A stretch of DNA of 64,000 nucleotides from Pseudomonas turukhanskensis (GCF_027922365.1 NZ_BSFN01000001.1:385671-449670), one strand, 5' to 3'. Counted from the stretch's first letter, positions 45,226-55,446 are shown. A program made the numbers and translations. Notes: generated by a model not told the origin, from the sequence alone.

Positions 45226-48108
45226 ATGACCGCTAATTCCAGGCGTCCTCTCGAACTGCCGTTGGCAGAGACCGATCGGGAAATTCGCCAGCTGTTCGCC
45301 ACCGACATGGCCGTGGAACGCACTCGTCTGTTGTACGAGGGCTCACGCATTCCCACGCTCTTCATGCTGCTATGCGGCCTGGCCTGCGCTTACCTCTTAT
45401 GGGAGCCGCGCGGCGACCTGCTGCTGGCCGGCTGGCTGGTGGGCGTAGTGCTGCTGGCGGTGCTGCGGCTGATTCAGGTGGCCGCGTTCAACGCCGCCTT
45501 GCCCTCGCGCCAAGCCAAACCGATGTGGCGGCAGATGTTTCTGCTCGGTGCCTTCTGCTCCGGCGTGGCCCTGGCCATTGGCGCTATCGCGCTGGTGCCG
45601 CCGGACGCCTTCTTCCAGCAAGTGCTGATGTTCGGCCTGATCAGCGCGGCCATCTTGTCTGCCAGCGTGGCCTACGCCGTCAGCCTCACCGCGTTTCTGA
45701 CCTTTGCCCTGCCGTGCCTGGTGCCCACCGTGGTGTACCTGCTGTTCGTAGGCCAACCCATGCAACAGGGTTGGGGCGTGCTGGGCCTGATTCTGTTCGG
45801 TGCCTTGCTGGTGGTGGCCTGGCAGATCAATCGCCTGGTGCAGCGCAGCCTGGTGCAACGGTTTCATAACCAGGCGCTGATCAGCCGCCTGGAGCACGCC
45901 AAGTCTCAAGCCGAAGGCCTCAATGGCGAACTGGCACGCGAGATCGAACAGCGCCGCCGCGCCGAGCGCGAACTGCGTGACGCTCACAACGACCTGGAAA
46001 TGCGCGTGGCCCAGCGCACCCTGGAGCTGGACGCCGCCAGTCACGCCCTGAGCAAAAGCGAAGCGCGCCTGGCCCTGGCCCTGGAAGCCAGCGAACTGGG
46101 GATGTGGGACTGGAACCTGATCACCGACGAAGTGCATCACTCGCGGCTCAAGGAAATTTTCGGCCTCGATCCCGAAGCCGTCACGGTGATGCTGCGCGAC
46201 CTCAAGCCGCGCCTGCACCCCGAAGACTTGCCGCTGCTGCGCCGTACCCTGGTGGAGCATATGAAAGGGCTCAGCGACGGCTACCAGATCGAATACCGCG
46301 TGCGCCACGCCAATAATCAGTGGCTGTGGATCGAAGACCGTGGCCGCGCCGTGGAGCGCGACGCCAGCGGCCGGGTAACGCGCATGCTCGGCACCCGCCG
46401 CGATATCACCGCCTGGAAAATGCGCGACGAAGAGCAGCGCCTGGCCGGCATCGTGTTCGAGGCTGCCAGCGAAGGCATCATCATTCTCGACCCCGACTAC
46501 AAGGTGCTGGCCGTCAACCAGGCCTACAGCGACGTGACCGGCTACAGCGCCGAGGAAGTGCACGGCCACAGCGTGGCGCGCATGATCACCAGCCGCGACA
46601 CGCGCCGCCAGTACGAAGTCATTCGCCAGGAACTGGAACACAGCGGCAAATGGCAGGGCGAGCTGGTGGAAACTCGCAAGAACGGCGAGCTCTACCCGCA
46701 GTGGCTGCAATTGAACGTGGTGCGCGATGCGCGCGGGCGGGTGAGCCATATCGTCGGCTTTTTCGCCGACCTGTCGTCGCGCCGTGAAGCCGAAGAGCGC
46801 CTGCGCTACCTGTCTCACTACGACGAACTTACCGGGCTGGCCAACCGCACGCTGTTCAAGGCGCGGCTGCACGAGGCCAGTCAGCGCGCCCGCCAGGACG
46901 AAAGCACGCTGGCGCTGCTGCATATCGACCTGGACCGCTTCAAGATGCTCAACGACAGCCTCGGCCATGAAGTGGCCGATCAGTTGCTGCGGCAGATGAG
47001 CCGGCGCCTGACCCAGTCGATGCCCGAGGCCGACACCCTGGCGCGGCTGTCGGGTGATGAGTTTGCGGTGATTCTCGACAACTACGGCAGCCTCTCCAAC
47101 CTCGCGCGCATGGCCAGCCGGCTGCTCGCCAAACTGCGTATGCCGATGACGGTGGGCGGCCAGGAGCTGGTGGTCAGCGCCTCCATCGGCATCAGCCTGC
47201 TGCCGGAAAACGCGCGGGAAATGAGCGCATTGATCAGCCAGGCAAACATGGCCATGCAGCACGCCAAGCACTTGGGCGGTAACACGTTCCAGTTTTTCAC
47301 CGACAACCTGCAGGCCTGCACCCTGGAGCGTCTGCAACTGGAAAACCAGCTGCGCAAAGGTATCGAGCTGGGTCAGCTGGAAGTGTTCTATCAACCCAAA
47401 CTGTGCCTGGCCACCGACACCCTGGCCTCGGCCGAGGCGCTGGTGCGCTGGCGCCACCCGGACCTGGGCCTGGTGCCGCCGGGCGACTTTATCAGCCTGG
47501 CCGAAGAAACCGGGTTGATCGCGCCCATTGGCGAGTTCGTGCTGCGCCAAGCCTGCCGCCAGGCGCGCGAATGGCAAATGCTGGGGCTTGCGGACATTCG
47601 GGTGTCGGTCAACCTCTCGGTACACCAGTTGCGCCAAGGCAACCTCACCAGCCTGGTGCGCCAGGTGCTTGATGAAACCGGCCTGGCGCCGCACTTCCTC
47701 GAGCTTGAGCTGACCGAAAGCCAACTGCTGGATAACGTCGAAAATGTGATCAGCACCTTCCACCAGCTGCGGCAGATGGGCGTGAAGCTGGCCATCGACG
47801 ATTTTGGCACCGGCTACTCGTCGCTGAGTTACCTCAAGCGCTTCCCGGTGGATTTCGTGAAGATCGACCAGTCGTTCATCCGCGACCTGTCGGCCAACGG
47901 CGAAGACGCCGCCATCACCCGCGCCATTATTGCCATGGCCCACAGCCTGGAACTGAAAGTGGTGGCCGAGGGCGTGGAAACCCAGGCGCAGATGGACTTC
48001 CTCAAGGCCCAGCGCTGCGACGAAATTCAGGGTTTTCTGATCAGCCGGCCATTGGCGGCGGAGCATTTTGCGAAGTTGCTGCTGGAGCAGAGCAGTATCG
48101 CGTCCTGA
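45226..48108 (+). CDS. Membrane PAS-GGDEF-EAL protein
   Basis: A 960-residue c-di-GMP protein. About residues 40-210 hold five to six membrane helices, then a coiled coil (about 220-285), a PAS/PAC domain (about 285-405), a second PAS (about 410-530), GGDEF (about 535-695) and EAL (about 705-955). The cyclase motif is SGDEF (609-613) instead of GGDEF. The phosphodiesterase motif EAL (737-739), [10 protein letters not shown] and KIDQSFI are intact. It may act mainly as a phosphodiesterase, though SGDEF proteins can keep cyclase activity. The gene diverges from uvrD, like PA5442 in P. aeruginosa. The ATG at 45226 follows AAAAGGG. Confidence 0.92.
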   Translation: MTANSRRPLELPLAETDREIRQLFATDMAVERTRLLYEGSRIPTLFMLLCGLACAYLLWEPRGDLLLAGWLVGVVLLAVLRLIQVAAFNAALPSRQAKPMWRQMFLLGAFCSGVALAIGAIALVPPDAFFQQVLMFGLISAAILSASVAYAVSLTAFLTFALPCLVPTVVYLLFVGQPMQQGWGVLGLILFGALLVVAWQINRLVQRSLVQRFHNQALISRLEHAKSQAEGLNGELAREIEQRRRAERELRDAHNDLEMRVAQRTLELDAASHALSKSEARLALALEASELGMWDWNLITDEVHHSRLKEIFGLDPEAVTVMLRDLKPRLHPEDLPLLRRTLVEHMKGLSDGYQIEYRVRHANNQWLWIEDRGRAVERDASGRVTRMLGTRRDITAWKMRDEEQRLAGIVFEAASEGIIILDPDYKVLAVNQAYSDVTGYSAEEVHGHSVARMITSRDTRRQYEVIRQELEHSGKWQGELVETRKNGELYPQWLQLNVVRDARGRVSHIVGFFADLSSRREAEERLRYLSHYDELTGLANRTLFKARLHEASQRARQDESTLALLHIDLDRFKMLNDSLGHEVADQLLRQMSRRLTQSMPEADTLARLSGDEFAVILDNYGSLSNLARMASRLLAKLRMPMTVGGQELVVSASIGISLLPENAREMSALISQANMAMQHAKHLGGNTFQFFTDNLQACTLERLQLENQLRKGIELGQLEVFYQPKLCLATDTLASAEALVRWRHPDLGLVPPGDFISLAEETGLIAPIGEFVLRQACRQAREWQMLGLADIRVSVNLSVHQLRQGNLTSLVRQVLDETGLAPHFLELELTESQLLDNVENVISTFHQLRQMGVKLAIDDFGTGYSSLSYLKRFPVDFVKIDQSFIRDLSANGEDAAITRAIIAMAHSLELKVVAEGVETQAQMDFLKAQRCDEIQGFLISRPLAAEHFAKLLLEQSSIAS

Positions 48109-48121
48109 TAGGCGCCTGCCA

Positions 48122-48212
48122 CCGTCATTCCAGCGCAGGCTGGAATCCAGATTGCCGCAAAGGACAGCGTTTGCTGAGCCATTCTGGGTCCCAGCCTGCG
48201 CTGGGACGACGG
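48122..48212. repeat. Inverted pair of palindromic repeats (CCAGCGCAGGCTGG class)
   Basis: CCGTCATTCCAGCGCAGGCT (48122-) and the inverted GGTCCCAGCCTGCGCTGGGA (48187-) each form a hairpin and mirror each other. Downstream, 48213-48390 contains no other recognisable element before the FimV-like gene. Confidence 0.75.
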
Positions 48213-48390
48213 TGGTGGGGTTGGCAACTGCGACACCTTCGTGGTTTTTTCCGTACCTGCTGCACAAATTCACTCTTCGCTCGTCCCGCCTTCACCAGCC
48301 TGTGCCGGACCTCGCAATTGCTTATCGCCAACCCCGCCATCATGCGCGGCCGCACGCGCCCAGCGTGGTTTAACGATAAGGAGAGCCGAC

Positions 48391-49545
48391 ATGCTCAAGA
48401 AGTATCCCCGCCTGCTGACGGCTCTGGCCTTGGCCTCGGCGGCCTTGCTGCCCAACACCGCGCACGCCCTGGCCGTGGGCGAGGCGCAGGTGCTTTCCAG
48501 CCTCAGCCAGCCGCTGCGCGCGCAGATCGACTTGCAAGGCGTGCGTGACCTGGGGGCCGAAGAATTGAAAGTGCGCCTGGCCTCGCCCGAGGCCTTCAGG
48601 AAAGCCGGCATTGAGCGTGACGGCGCCGTTCTGTCGCTCAAGTTCGACACCACGCTCAATGCCAACGGGCACAGCATGATCCGCGTGACCAGCTCGCGCC
48701 CGATCACCGAGCCGTACCTTAATTTTCTCGTGGAAGTGGTTTCCCCGGACGGCCTGCAACTGCGTGAATACAGCCTGCTGATCGATCCGCCAAATTACGC
48801 CTTTGCCGCGCCGGCGCCAGTGAGCGCGCCTGTGGCCGTTGCCGCGCCAACGGTGAAAGCGCCGGTTGCGGCTCCCGTCCCCGCTGTCGCCAACCGCGCA
48901 GCAGTCGCCAGCCCAGCGGCAGAGAAAACCAGCGAAGGCCCGCTGGCCGGTGGCCAATACCGCACGCGCACCAATGACCGCCTGTGGGATATCGCCCAGA
49001 CCATCCGTGGCGACGCCTCGCCGCATCAGGCCATGCTGGCGATTCAGCGCTTGAACCCCGACGCGTTCAGCAATGGCGATATCAACCGCCTGAAAAGTGC
49101 GCAAACCCTGCAATTGCCCACCCGCGAGCAACTGCACGCCACTGGCCGCAGCGAAGCGCTGGCGCAGCTGGACGCCCGTAAGCGCAGCGAAGCCGGCAGC
49201 GCACCTGCCGCCCAAGCTGCCAGCGACAAACTTAGCCTGGTAGGCGAAGCCGGCAGCGGCCGTGCCGAACACAAGGACGGCAGCAAGGGCAGCAAGGCCG
49301 CCGCCAAGCAGGAAGCCGACAACCGTCTGGCTCTGGCGCAGGAAGAGCTGGCCCAGGCGCGTCGCGAGGGTGAGGAGTTGTCCAGCCGCGTGGCAGACCT
49401 GCAATCGCAGTTGGATAAATTGCAGCGCCTGATTGTGTTGAAGGACAGCCAGTTGGCGGAGCTGACGGCTCGGTTGGCCAAGCTCAACAAGGAAGGCGAA
49501 CCGCAGGGCGACCTGGCGCAGGTGCAACCGACTGCCAATCGTTGA
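48391..49545 (+). CDS. FimV N-terminal/LysM-type envelope protein
   Basis: A 384-residue protein. It has a signal peptide (MLKKYPRLLTALALASAALLPNTAHA) and a domain like the N-terminus of FimV (LAVGEAQVLSSLSQPLRAQIDL, then RVTSSRPITEPYLNFLVEV). A Pro/Ala linker follows, then a LysM-like segment (YRTRTNDRLWDIAQTIRGD, ILNPDAF-type AIQRLNPDAF) and a coiled coil (about 310-365). It lacks the long acidic region, membrane helix and C-terminal TPR of true FimV, so it is a short paralogue. Peptidoglycan binding in the periplasm is likely. GATAAGGAGAG precedes the ATG. Confidence 0.88.
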   Translation: MLKKYPRLLTALALASAALLPNTAHALAVGEAQVLSSLSQPLRAQIDLQGVRDLGAEELKVRLASPEAFRKAGIERDGAVLSLKFDTTLNANGHSMIRVTSSRPITEPYLNFLVEVVSPDGLQLREYSLLIDPPNYAFAAPAPVSAPVAVAAPTVKAPVAAPVPAVANRAAVASPAAEKTSEGPLAGGQYRTRTNDRLWDIAQTIRGDASPHQAMLAIQRLNPDAFSNGDINRLKSAQTLQLPTREQLHATGRSEALAQLDARKRSEAGSAPAAQAASDKLSLVGEAGSGRAEHKDGSKGSKAAAKQEADNRLALAQEELAQARREGEELSSRVADLQSQLDKLQRLIVLKDSQLAELTARLAKLNKEGEPQGDLAQVQPTANR

Positions 49546-49573
49546 TAGCGGCGCAGCATTAAAGGAAAAGCCT

Positions 49574-49765
49574 AAAAACCCGCACCGGCTGGGTAAGCCG
49601 GCGCAGGGCACCGAAGTGCTCTAGGGAAGGCGCGCATCGCTGGGCGGGTAGCCCTCGCAATGGATGCGAAGCGCGTGGCCTGAAGCGCAGCTCAGGTGAG
49701 TGCGGTATCGGCCGGGGTCAGGCGCTTGAAGCAAGAGCCTGGGTGCGGCCCGAAGGCCGCGGGGT
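49574..49765 (-). ncRNA. Candidate structured RNA or long 3' region on the minus strand
   Basis: On the minus strand GCGCCGGCT / AGCCGGTGC (9 pairs, loop TACCC, 49604-49582) is followed by GCGGGTTTTT, a good intrinsic terminator. Near the other end GCGGCC-TTCG-GGCCGC forms a UUCG tetraloop hairpin (about 49747-49762). The stretch between is GC-rich with further short inverted repeats and no plausible ORF. It could be a small RNA of about 190 nt or the 3' end of the putA message. No family is recognised. Confidence 0.35.
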
Positions 49766-49790
49766 TCATTTCAGTAATCCATCTAAACCC

Positions 49791-49879
49791 TGTCGTCCCA
49801 GCGAAGGCTGGGACCTAGCATCTTGCAGGAATACGTTCCTTCCGAAACTCTGAGTCCCAGCCTGCGCTGGGACGACGGG
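49791..49879. repeat. Inverted pair of palindromic repeats downstream of putA
   Basis: TGTCGTCCCAGCGAAGGCTG (49791-) and the inverted AGTCCCAGCCTGCGCTGGGA (49853-) are the same class as the pair at 48122-48212. They begin 9 nt after the putA stop on the minus strand. Confidence 0.75.
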
Positions 49880-49887
49880 GGTTGAAA

Positions 49888-52800
49888 TTAGCCAATGGTC
49901 ATAAGGCTGGCATTACCGCCCGCTGCTGCGGTGTTGATGCTCAAGGCGTGCTCGATCAGCAACCGCTCCAACGGAATATCGGTCTCGCCCTTGTTCAAGC
50001 CATGCACGCCGATGATTGCGCCTTTGCGTTGCGCCGCCAGTTCGCACACAGCGCGCAGCTGGTCGGAGTCGCCGTGGTGGAGGATGGCGTCGAAACCCAC
50101 GTCGCTGGTGCTCCACTCGCTCACCAGCTGGATGCGTTTTTGCACCTCTTTGGGCAGCGCCTTGAACAGTTCCTGCGTCAGTGGCTGGTCCTGCCAGATC
50201 ACCCGGCTGCCTACCGCCAGGGCGGCGGCCAGTTGTACCAGCAAGTCGCTGCGCTCCTCGGCCAGGCACAGCACGTGTTCGCGCGGTAGCAGGCTGTAGG
50301 TGTTGCGCTCGCCGGTCGGGCCGGGCAGCACGTGCACGCTGCCGCTTTGCGCCAGTTCGTTGAACTGGGCGCTGAGGGCGGCGACATCGGGTTCCTGTTG
50401 CGCGGCCCAGTCGTCGAAGGCTTGCAGGGCGTTGCTCTGTTCGGCGGGCAGCTTGCTGGCACCGCTCAGTTGCTTGGCCACCGCATCCTGCGGCCGGGTG
50501 GACAGCAGACGGTACATATACAGCGGGCCGCCGGCTTTCGGGCCGGTGCCAGACAAGCCTTCACCACCGAACGGCTGCACGCCGACCACGGCACCGACGA
50601 TATTGCGGTTTACGTAGAGGTTGCCGACCTTGGCGCTGTTCACTACCTGGGCGATGGTTTCGTCGATGCGGGTGTGCACGCCGAGGGTCAGGCCGTAGCC
50701 GCTGGCATTGATCTGCTCCAGCAGGCTGGCCAGGTTGGCGCGCTGGTAGCGCACCACGTGCAGCACCGGGCCGAAGATTTCCCGTTGCAGTTCGCCGAAG
50801 CTGTCCAGCTCGATCAGGGTTGGCATCACGAAGGTGCCGCGTTTGATTTCATCCGCTTTGGCGCGGGCGGCCTGGAACACGCTGCGGCCTTTTTCCCGCA
50901 TGGCGGCGATATGCGCTTCGATGCCGGCCTTGGCGTCGGCGTCGATCACCGGCCCGATATCGGTACTCAGGCGCTCTGGATTGCCCAGGCTGTATTCGGC
51001 CATGGCACCTTTGAGCATCTCGATCACGCGCTCGGCCACATCTTCCTGCACACACAGCACGCGCAGCGCCGAGCAGCGCTGGCCGGCGCTGTCGAAGGCC
51101 GAGGACAGCACGTCCATCACCACCTGTTCGGTGAGGGCCGAGGAGTCGACGATCATGGTGTTGAGGCCGCCGGTTTCGGCAATCAACGGAATGGTGCGGC
51201 CCTGGGCATCCAGGCGACCGGCGATATTGCGCTGAATAATGCCGGCCACTTCCGTGGAGCCGGTGAACATCACGCCGCGCACACGCTCATCGGCAATCAG
51301 CCGCGCGCCCACGGTTTCGCCACGCCCCGGCAGCAACTGCACGGCGCCGCCGGGTACGCCAGCTTCGAGCAGAATGCGCACCGCTTGCGCGGCGATCAGC
51401 GGGGTTTGCTCGGCCGGTTTGGCCAGCACGGTATTGCCCGCCGCCAGCGCTGCGGCCACTTGGCCGGAGAAGATCGCCAGCGGGAAGTTCCACGGGCTGA
51501 TGCACACCACCGGGCCCAGCGGGCGGTGGCTGTCGTTGCTGAAGAAGTCCCGCGCCTGGGCGGCGTAGTAGCGCAGGAAGTCCACGGCTTCACGCACTTC
51601 GGCGATGGCGTTGGCAAAGCTCTTGCCCGCCTCACGTACCAGCAGACCCATGAGCTGCTGCATTTCCGCTTCCATCTGGTCGGCGGCGCGTTCCAGTACG
51701 GCGGCACGTTCGCCGGGCGTGGTGGCTTGCCAGATCTGGCCGCTGGACACCGCGCAGAGCACGGCGCTTTTGATGTCGGCTTCGCTGGCTTCGCTGACAT
51801 GGCCCACGGTGTCGCGTTGGTCAGCGGGGTTTTTCACCGCTTCGGCCGCTGCGGGCGCCGGGGTGTCGCAACCGAGCATAGGCAGGGCGACATAGCGGTT
51901 ATTGGTGCTGCTCAGCAGCGCAGAGGACAGCGAACCCAGACGGTGCTCGTTGGCCAGGTCGATGCCTTCGGAGTTCAGGCGCGCCTCGCCATACAGCGCG
52001 CGTGGCAGGGCGATGCGCGGGTGCGGCAGGCCCAGGCCACCTTCGGCGGCGGCCATTTGTTCGATCTGCACAACCGGGTCGAGCACCAGCTCTTTGATGG
52101 AAATGCTGTGGTCGGCGATGCGGTTGACGAACGAGGTGTTCGCGCCGTTTTCCAGCAGGCGACGTACCAGGTACGCCAGCAGCGTTTCGTGGCTGCCCAC
52201 CGGCGCGTAGATGCGGCACGGTCGGTTCAGCTTGCCATCGGCTACCTTGCCCACCACCTGCTCGTACAGCGGTTCGCCCATGCCGTGCAGGCACTGGAAC
52301 TCGTACTGGCCGGGGTAATAATTCTGCCCGGCAAGCTGGTAGATGGCCGACAGCGAATGGGCGTTGTGGGTGGCGAACTGCGGGTAAATGGCCTCCGGCA
52401 CGGCGAGCAGTTTGCGTGCGCAGGCAATGTAGGACACGTCGGTATACGGCTTGCGGGTGTACACCGGATAGCCTTCCAGGCCCTCGACCTGGGCGCGTTT
52501 GATTTCGCTGTCCCAGTAGGCGCCTTTTACCAGGCGGATCATTAGGCGATGGCGGCTGCGCTTGGCCAGATCGATGACGTAATCGATCACGTACGGGCAA
52601 CGCTTCTGGTAGGCCTGAATCACAAAGCCGATGCCGTTCCAGCCGGCCAGGGTCGGGTCGAAACACAGGCGCTCAAGCAGGTCCAGCGACAGCTCCAGGC
52701 GGTCGGCCTCTTCGGCATCGATGTTCAGGCCGATGTCGTATTGCTTGGCCAGTTGGGTGAGGCCGAGCAGGATCGGGTACAGCTCCTCCATCACCCGCTC

Positions 52801-53820
52801 GTACTGTGCACGGCTGTAACGCGGGTGCAGCGCCGAGAGCTTGATGGAAATGCCCGGGCCTTCGTAAATGCCGCGGCCGTGGGAGGCCTTGCCGATGGCG
52901 TGAATCGCCTGCTCGTAGGAGGCCAGGTAGCGCTTGGCGTCGGCGTCGGTCAGGGCCGCTTCACCGAGCATATCGTAGGAATAACGGAAGCCTTTGCTTT
53001 CCATATTCGTCGCATTGGCCAGGGCTTCGGCAATGGTTTCGCCGGTAACGAACTGTTCGCCCATCAGGCGCATGGACATGTCCACGCCCTTGCGAATCAG
53101 CGGCTCGCCGCCTTTGCCGATCAGGCGGTTGAGCGAGGTGGCCAGGCCCGCTTCGTTGTGGGTGGCCACCAGTTTGCCGGTGATCAACAGGCCCCAGGAC
53201 GCAGCGTTGACGAACATCGACGGGCTGTTGCCCAGGTGCTGGCTCCAGTTGCCGTTGCTGATCTTGTCGCGGATCAAAGCGTCGCGGGTGGCTTTGTCCG
53301 GAATGCGCAGCAGCGCTTCGGCCAGGCACATCAGGGCCACACCTTCTTGCGAGGACAGAGAAAATTCCTGCAGCAACCCCTGCACCAAGCCCTGACGGCC
53401 GCCGGCACTCTTCTGGTTGCGCAGTTTTTCGGCGATGCCCATGGCCAGTTTATTGGTGGCCTCGGCCTGGTCCTTCGGCAACCGCGCCTGCTCCAGCAGC
53501 ATGGCCAGGGCTTCCGGCTCGGGGCGGCGGTAGGCGGAGGTGATGGCGGCGCGCAGCACCGATTGCGGCAGGATGCTTTCGGCGAAATCCAGGAAGCATT
53601 GCAGTCCTTGTTCGGTCAGGGCTTCCAATGGCTCTTCACCCAGGGCGGCGGCGACACCGGAGCGCTCGGGCGGGGTCAGACCACCTTCCACCTGCTCCAG
53701 ATAATTGAAGATCGCCTGCTTGATCAGCCAATGCGGCGTGCGGTCGATCGACTGAGCTGCCAGTTTGAGACGCTCGCGGGTGGCGTCATCAAGTTTTACG
53801 CCAAGGGTGGTAGTGGCCAT
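49888..53820 (-). CDS. putA: Trifunctional PutA: proline dehydrogenase / glutamate semialdehyde dehydrogenase / repressor
   Basis: A 1,310-residue enzyme oxidising proline to glutamate. The N-terminal ribbon-helix-helix (MATTTLGVKLDDATRERLKLAAQ) makes it also a DNA-binding repressor. The FAD-dependent proline dehydrogenase barrel covers about 210-570 (SIKLSALHPRY, IRLVKGAYWDSEIK, TFATHNAH-like QFATHNAHSL). The aldehyde dehydrogenase covers about 640-1130, with LIAETGGLN for the base and Cys916 in SAGQRCSALR. A C-terminal domain of the trifunctional type follows. The upstream region has candidate PutA operators. The usual neighbour putP is not in the window. Confidence 0.98.
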   Translation of the reverse strand: MATTTLGVKLDDATRERLKLAAQSIDRTPHWLIKQAIFNYLEQVEGGLTPPERSGVAAALGEEPLEALTEQGLQCFLDFAESILPQSVLRAAITSAYRRPEPEALAMLLEQARLPKDQAEATNKLAMGIAEKLRNQKSAGGRQGLVQGLLQEFSLSSQEGVALMCLAEALLRIPDKATRDALIRDKISNGNWSQHLGNSPSMFVNAASWGLLITGKLVATHNEAGLATSLNRLIGKGGEPLIRKGVDMSMRLMGEQFVTGETIAEALANATNMESKGFRYSYDMLGEAALTDADAKRYLASYEQAIHAIGKASHGRGIYEGPGISIKLSALHPRYSRAQYERVMEELYPILLGLTQLAKQYDIGLNIDAEEADRLELSLDLLERLCFDPTLAGWNGIGFVIQAYQKRCPYVIDYVIDLAKRSRHRLMIRLVKGAYWDSEIKRAQVEGLEGYPVYTRKPYTDVSYIACARKLLAVPEAIYPQFATHNAHSLSAIYQLAGQNYYPGQYEFQCLHGMGEPLYEQVVGKVADGKLNRPCRIYAPVGSHETLLAYLVRRLLENGANTSFVNRIADHSISIKELVLDPVVQIEQMAAAEGGLGLPHPRIALPRALYGEARLNSEGIDLANEHRLGSLSSALLSSTNNRYVALPMLGCDTPAPAAAEAVKNPADQRDTVGHVSEASEADIKSAVLCAVSSGQIWQATTPGERAAVLERAADQMEAEMQQLMGLLVREAGKSFANAIAEVREAVDFLRYYAAQARDFFSNDSHRPLGPVVCISPWNFPLAIFSGQVAAALAAGNTVLAKPAEQTPLIAAQAVRILLEAGVPGGAVQLLPGRGETVGARLIADERVRGVMFTGSTEVAGIIQRNIAGRLDAQGRTIPLIAETGGLNTMIVDSSALTEQVVMDVLSSAFDSAGQRCSALRVLCVQEDVAERVIEMLKGAMAEYSLGNPERLSTDIGPVIDADAKAGIEAHIAAMREKGRSVFQAARAKADEIKRGTFVMPTLIELDSFGELQREIFGPVLHVVRYQRANLASLLEQINASGYGLTLGVHTRIDETIAQVVNSAKVGNLYVNRNIVGAVVGVQPFGGEGLSGTGPKAGGPLYMYRLLSTRPQDAVAKQLSGASKLPAEQSNALQAFDDWAAQQEPDVAALSAQFNELAQSGSVHVLPGPTGERNTYSLLPREHVLCLAEERSDLLVQLAAALAVGSRVIWQDQPLTQELFKALPKEVQKRIQLVSEWSTSDVGFDAILHHGDSDQLRAVCELAAQRKGAIIGVHGLNKGETDIPLERLLIEHALSINTAAAGGNASLMTIG

Positions 53821-53885
53821 GGAGGTTTCCTGAATAGGATGAAGCGATGCAAATTCAGCGTGGATTAAACCCGTTGGAAGTCAAA

Positions 53886-54052
53886 GGTGCAACCAGGCGC
53901 AACCTTTTTCTCTCAAAGGTGTGTAGGCCTTGGACGACGGGGTCTGGAGAGTGGTTACCTTTACGCACCTGCCCGGTGCATACGGGGCTTTGGCGGATTC
54001 AGGTTGCTACAAAATGGATCGTTTTTGCCGCCGCATTGACAAAGGTGCAACC
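53886..54052. promoter_or_regulatory. Candidate PutA operators upstream of putA
   Basis: The E. coli PutA core site is GGTTGCA. Its complement TGCAACC occurs at 53888-53894 and 54046-54052, each within GGTGCAACC. Near matches are GGCGCAACC (53896-53904, one helical turn from the first) and GGTTGCT (54002-54008). They occupy the 353-nt gap between putA and the DUF1615 gene, where otherwise I see nothing. Confidence 0.6.
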
Positions 54053-54173
54053 CGAATTCCCACTGATAAAACCGACCAATGAACGATTGGCACCGGCTCG
54101 ATTAGCGCTGAACCTGTAGGCCGTTGCGTGTGTCTTCACTGCGCCACCGCCTCGCTTGCTAACGGAAATTTTC

Positions 54174-55286
54174 ATGTCGACTCAACACCCTTCATGCTTT
54201 TCCAGTGCCCATTTTTTGCTGGTGTTGGCACTGCTGAGCCTGGTTGGCTGCGGTTCCCGCCAGACACAACCCCCCCAGCCCAGCCCGGTGGAAATTCAAC
54301 GCACGGTGGTAAAGCTGCTGCCCGGCACCGTCAAGGATCGCCAAGGCTGGGCGACGGACATTCAGGTGGCATTCACCACGCAAAAGCTCGACGCCAGCGT
54401 CAGCAACCTGTGTTCGGTGCTCGCCGTGACGGAGCAGGAATCTACCTATCAGGCCGACCCCCAGGTGCCGGGCTTGGGCAAAATTGCGAGGCAGGAAATC
54501 GACCGCCGCGCGTCGCGCCTGCATATTCCAGGCTTTTTGGTCAGTGCCGCGCTGGACCTGCAATCGCCCAGCGGCAAAACCTACAACCAGCGGCTGGCCG
54601 CCGTGCGCAGCGAAAAACAGTTGAGCGCCATCTTCGATGACTTCATCGGCATGGTGCCGCTGGGCGGCCAGTTGTTCGGCACCTTCAACCCGGTGCATAC
54701 CGGCGGGCCGATGCAGGTGAGCATCGCCTTCGCCGAGCAGCACGCCCGCGATTATCCCTATACGTACAACGGCACCTTGCGCCAGGAAGTGTTTACGCGC
54801 CGAGGCGGCTTGTACTTCGGCACCCTGCATTTGCTTGGCTACCCGGCTGACTACCCCGAGCCGCTGTACCGCTTCGCCGATTTCAATGCGGGCTGGTACG
54901 CCAGCCGCAACGCGGCCTTTCAACGCGCCGTCAGCCAACTGACGGGTATCGAACTGACTCTGGACGGCGACTTGCTGGTGCCGGGCTCGTTATTACCCAG
55001 CTCCACCGAAAAAGCCGTGCGCACCCTGGGCAAACGCCTGGGCCTTGGCGACACCGCGATTCGCCGTGCGCTCGAGAAAGGCGAAAGCCAGGCATTCGAA
55101 GAAACCGACTTGTACGCCGACCTGTTCGCGCTGGCCGACCAGCGCGCCGGTAAACCCGTGCCCCGTGCGGTCCTGCCGGGCATCACCCTGAAAAGCCCGA
55201 AAATCACCCGAAACCTCACCACCGCCTGGTTTGCCAAGCGCGTGGATGAGCGTTATCAGCGGTGTGTGCAGCGGGGTGGGAAGTAG
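54174..55286 (+). CDS. DUF1615 lipoprotein
   Basis: A 370-residue protein with a lipoprotein signal (hydrophobic core SAHFLLVLALLSLVGC, lipobox LVGC with Cys26), so it is probably an outer- or inner-membrane lipoprotein. The body matches the DUF1615 family of unknown role: TEQESTYQADPQVPGLGKIA resembles a lysozyme-like active-site region, and ALDLQSPSGKTYNQRL and EVFTRRGGLYFGTLHLLGYP are family segments. The ATG at 54174 is chosen over an upstream frame opening at 54156 because the lipoprotein signal starts there. It is divergent from putA. Confidence 0.87.
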   Translation: MSTQHPSCFSSAHFLLVLALLSLVGCGSRQTQPPQPSPVEIQRTVVKLLPGTVKDRQGWATDIQVAFTTQKLDASVSNLCSVLAVTEQESTYQADPQVPGLGKIARQEIDRRASRLHIPGFLVSAALDLQSPSGKTYNQRLAAVRSEKQLSAIFDDFIGMVPLGGQLFGTFNPVHTGGPMQVSIAFAEQHARDYPYTYNGTLRQEVFTRRGGLYFGTLHLLGYPADYPEPLYRFADFNAGWYASRNAAFQRAVSQLTGIELTLDGDLLVPGSLLPSSTEKAVRTLGKRLGLGDTAIRRALEKGESQAFEETDLYADLFALADQRAGKPVPRAVLPGITLKSPKITRNLTTAWFAKRVDERYQRCVQRGGK

Positions 55287-55446
55287 CCACGGGCTCGGTA
55301 GACCGCCCTGGGTAATCTCGGCAAACAGAGAATGATCTGCCAATGATCATCGCCAACTCACCCTTGAGCAGGAGAACGAGGCGATATCTGCGCGCCCGTA
55401 TCGGCGTGTAAGTTACGGCTTCCAGTCAGGTGCTCAGGGAGTTGAG

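Noticed and set aside
49574..49765. Cobalamin riboswitch
   Set aside because: A partial AGGGAA-like word is present but not the rest of the conserved core, and the terminator points the other way.
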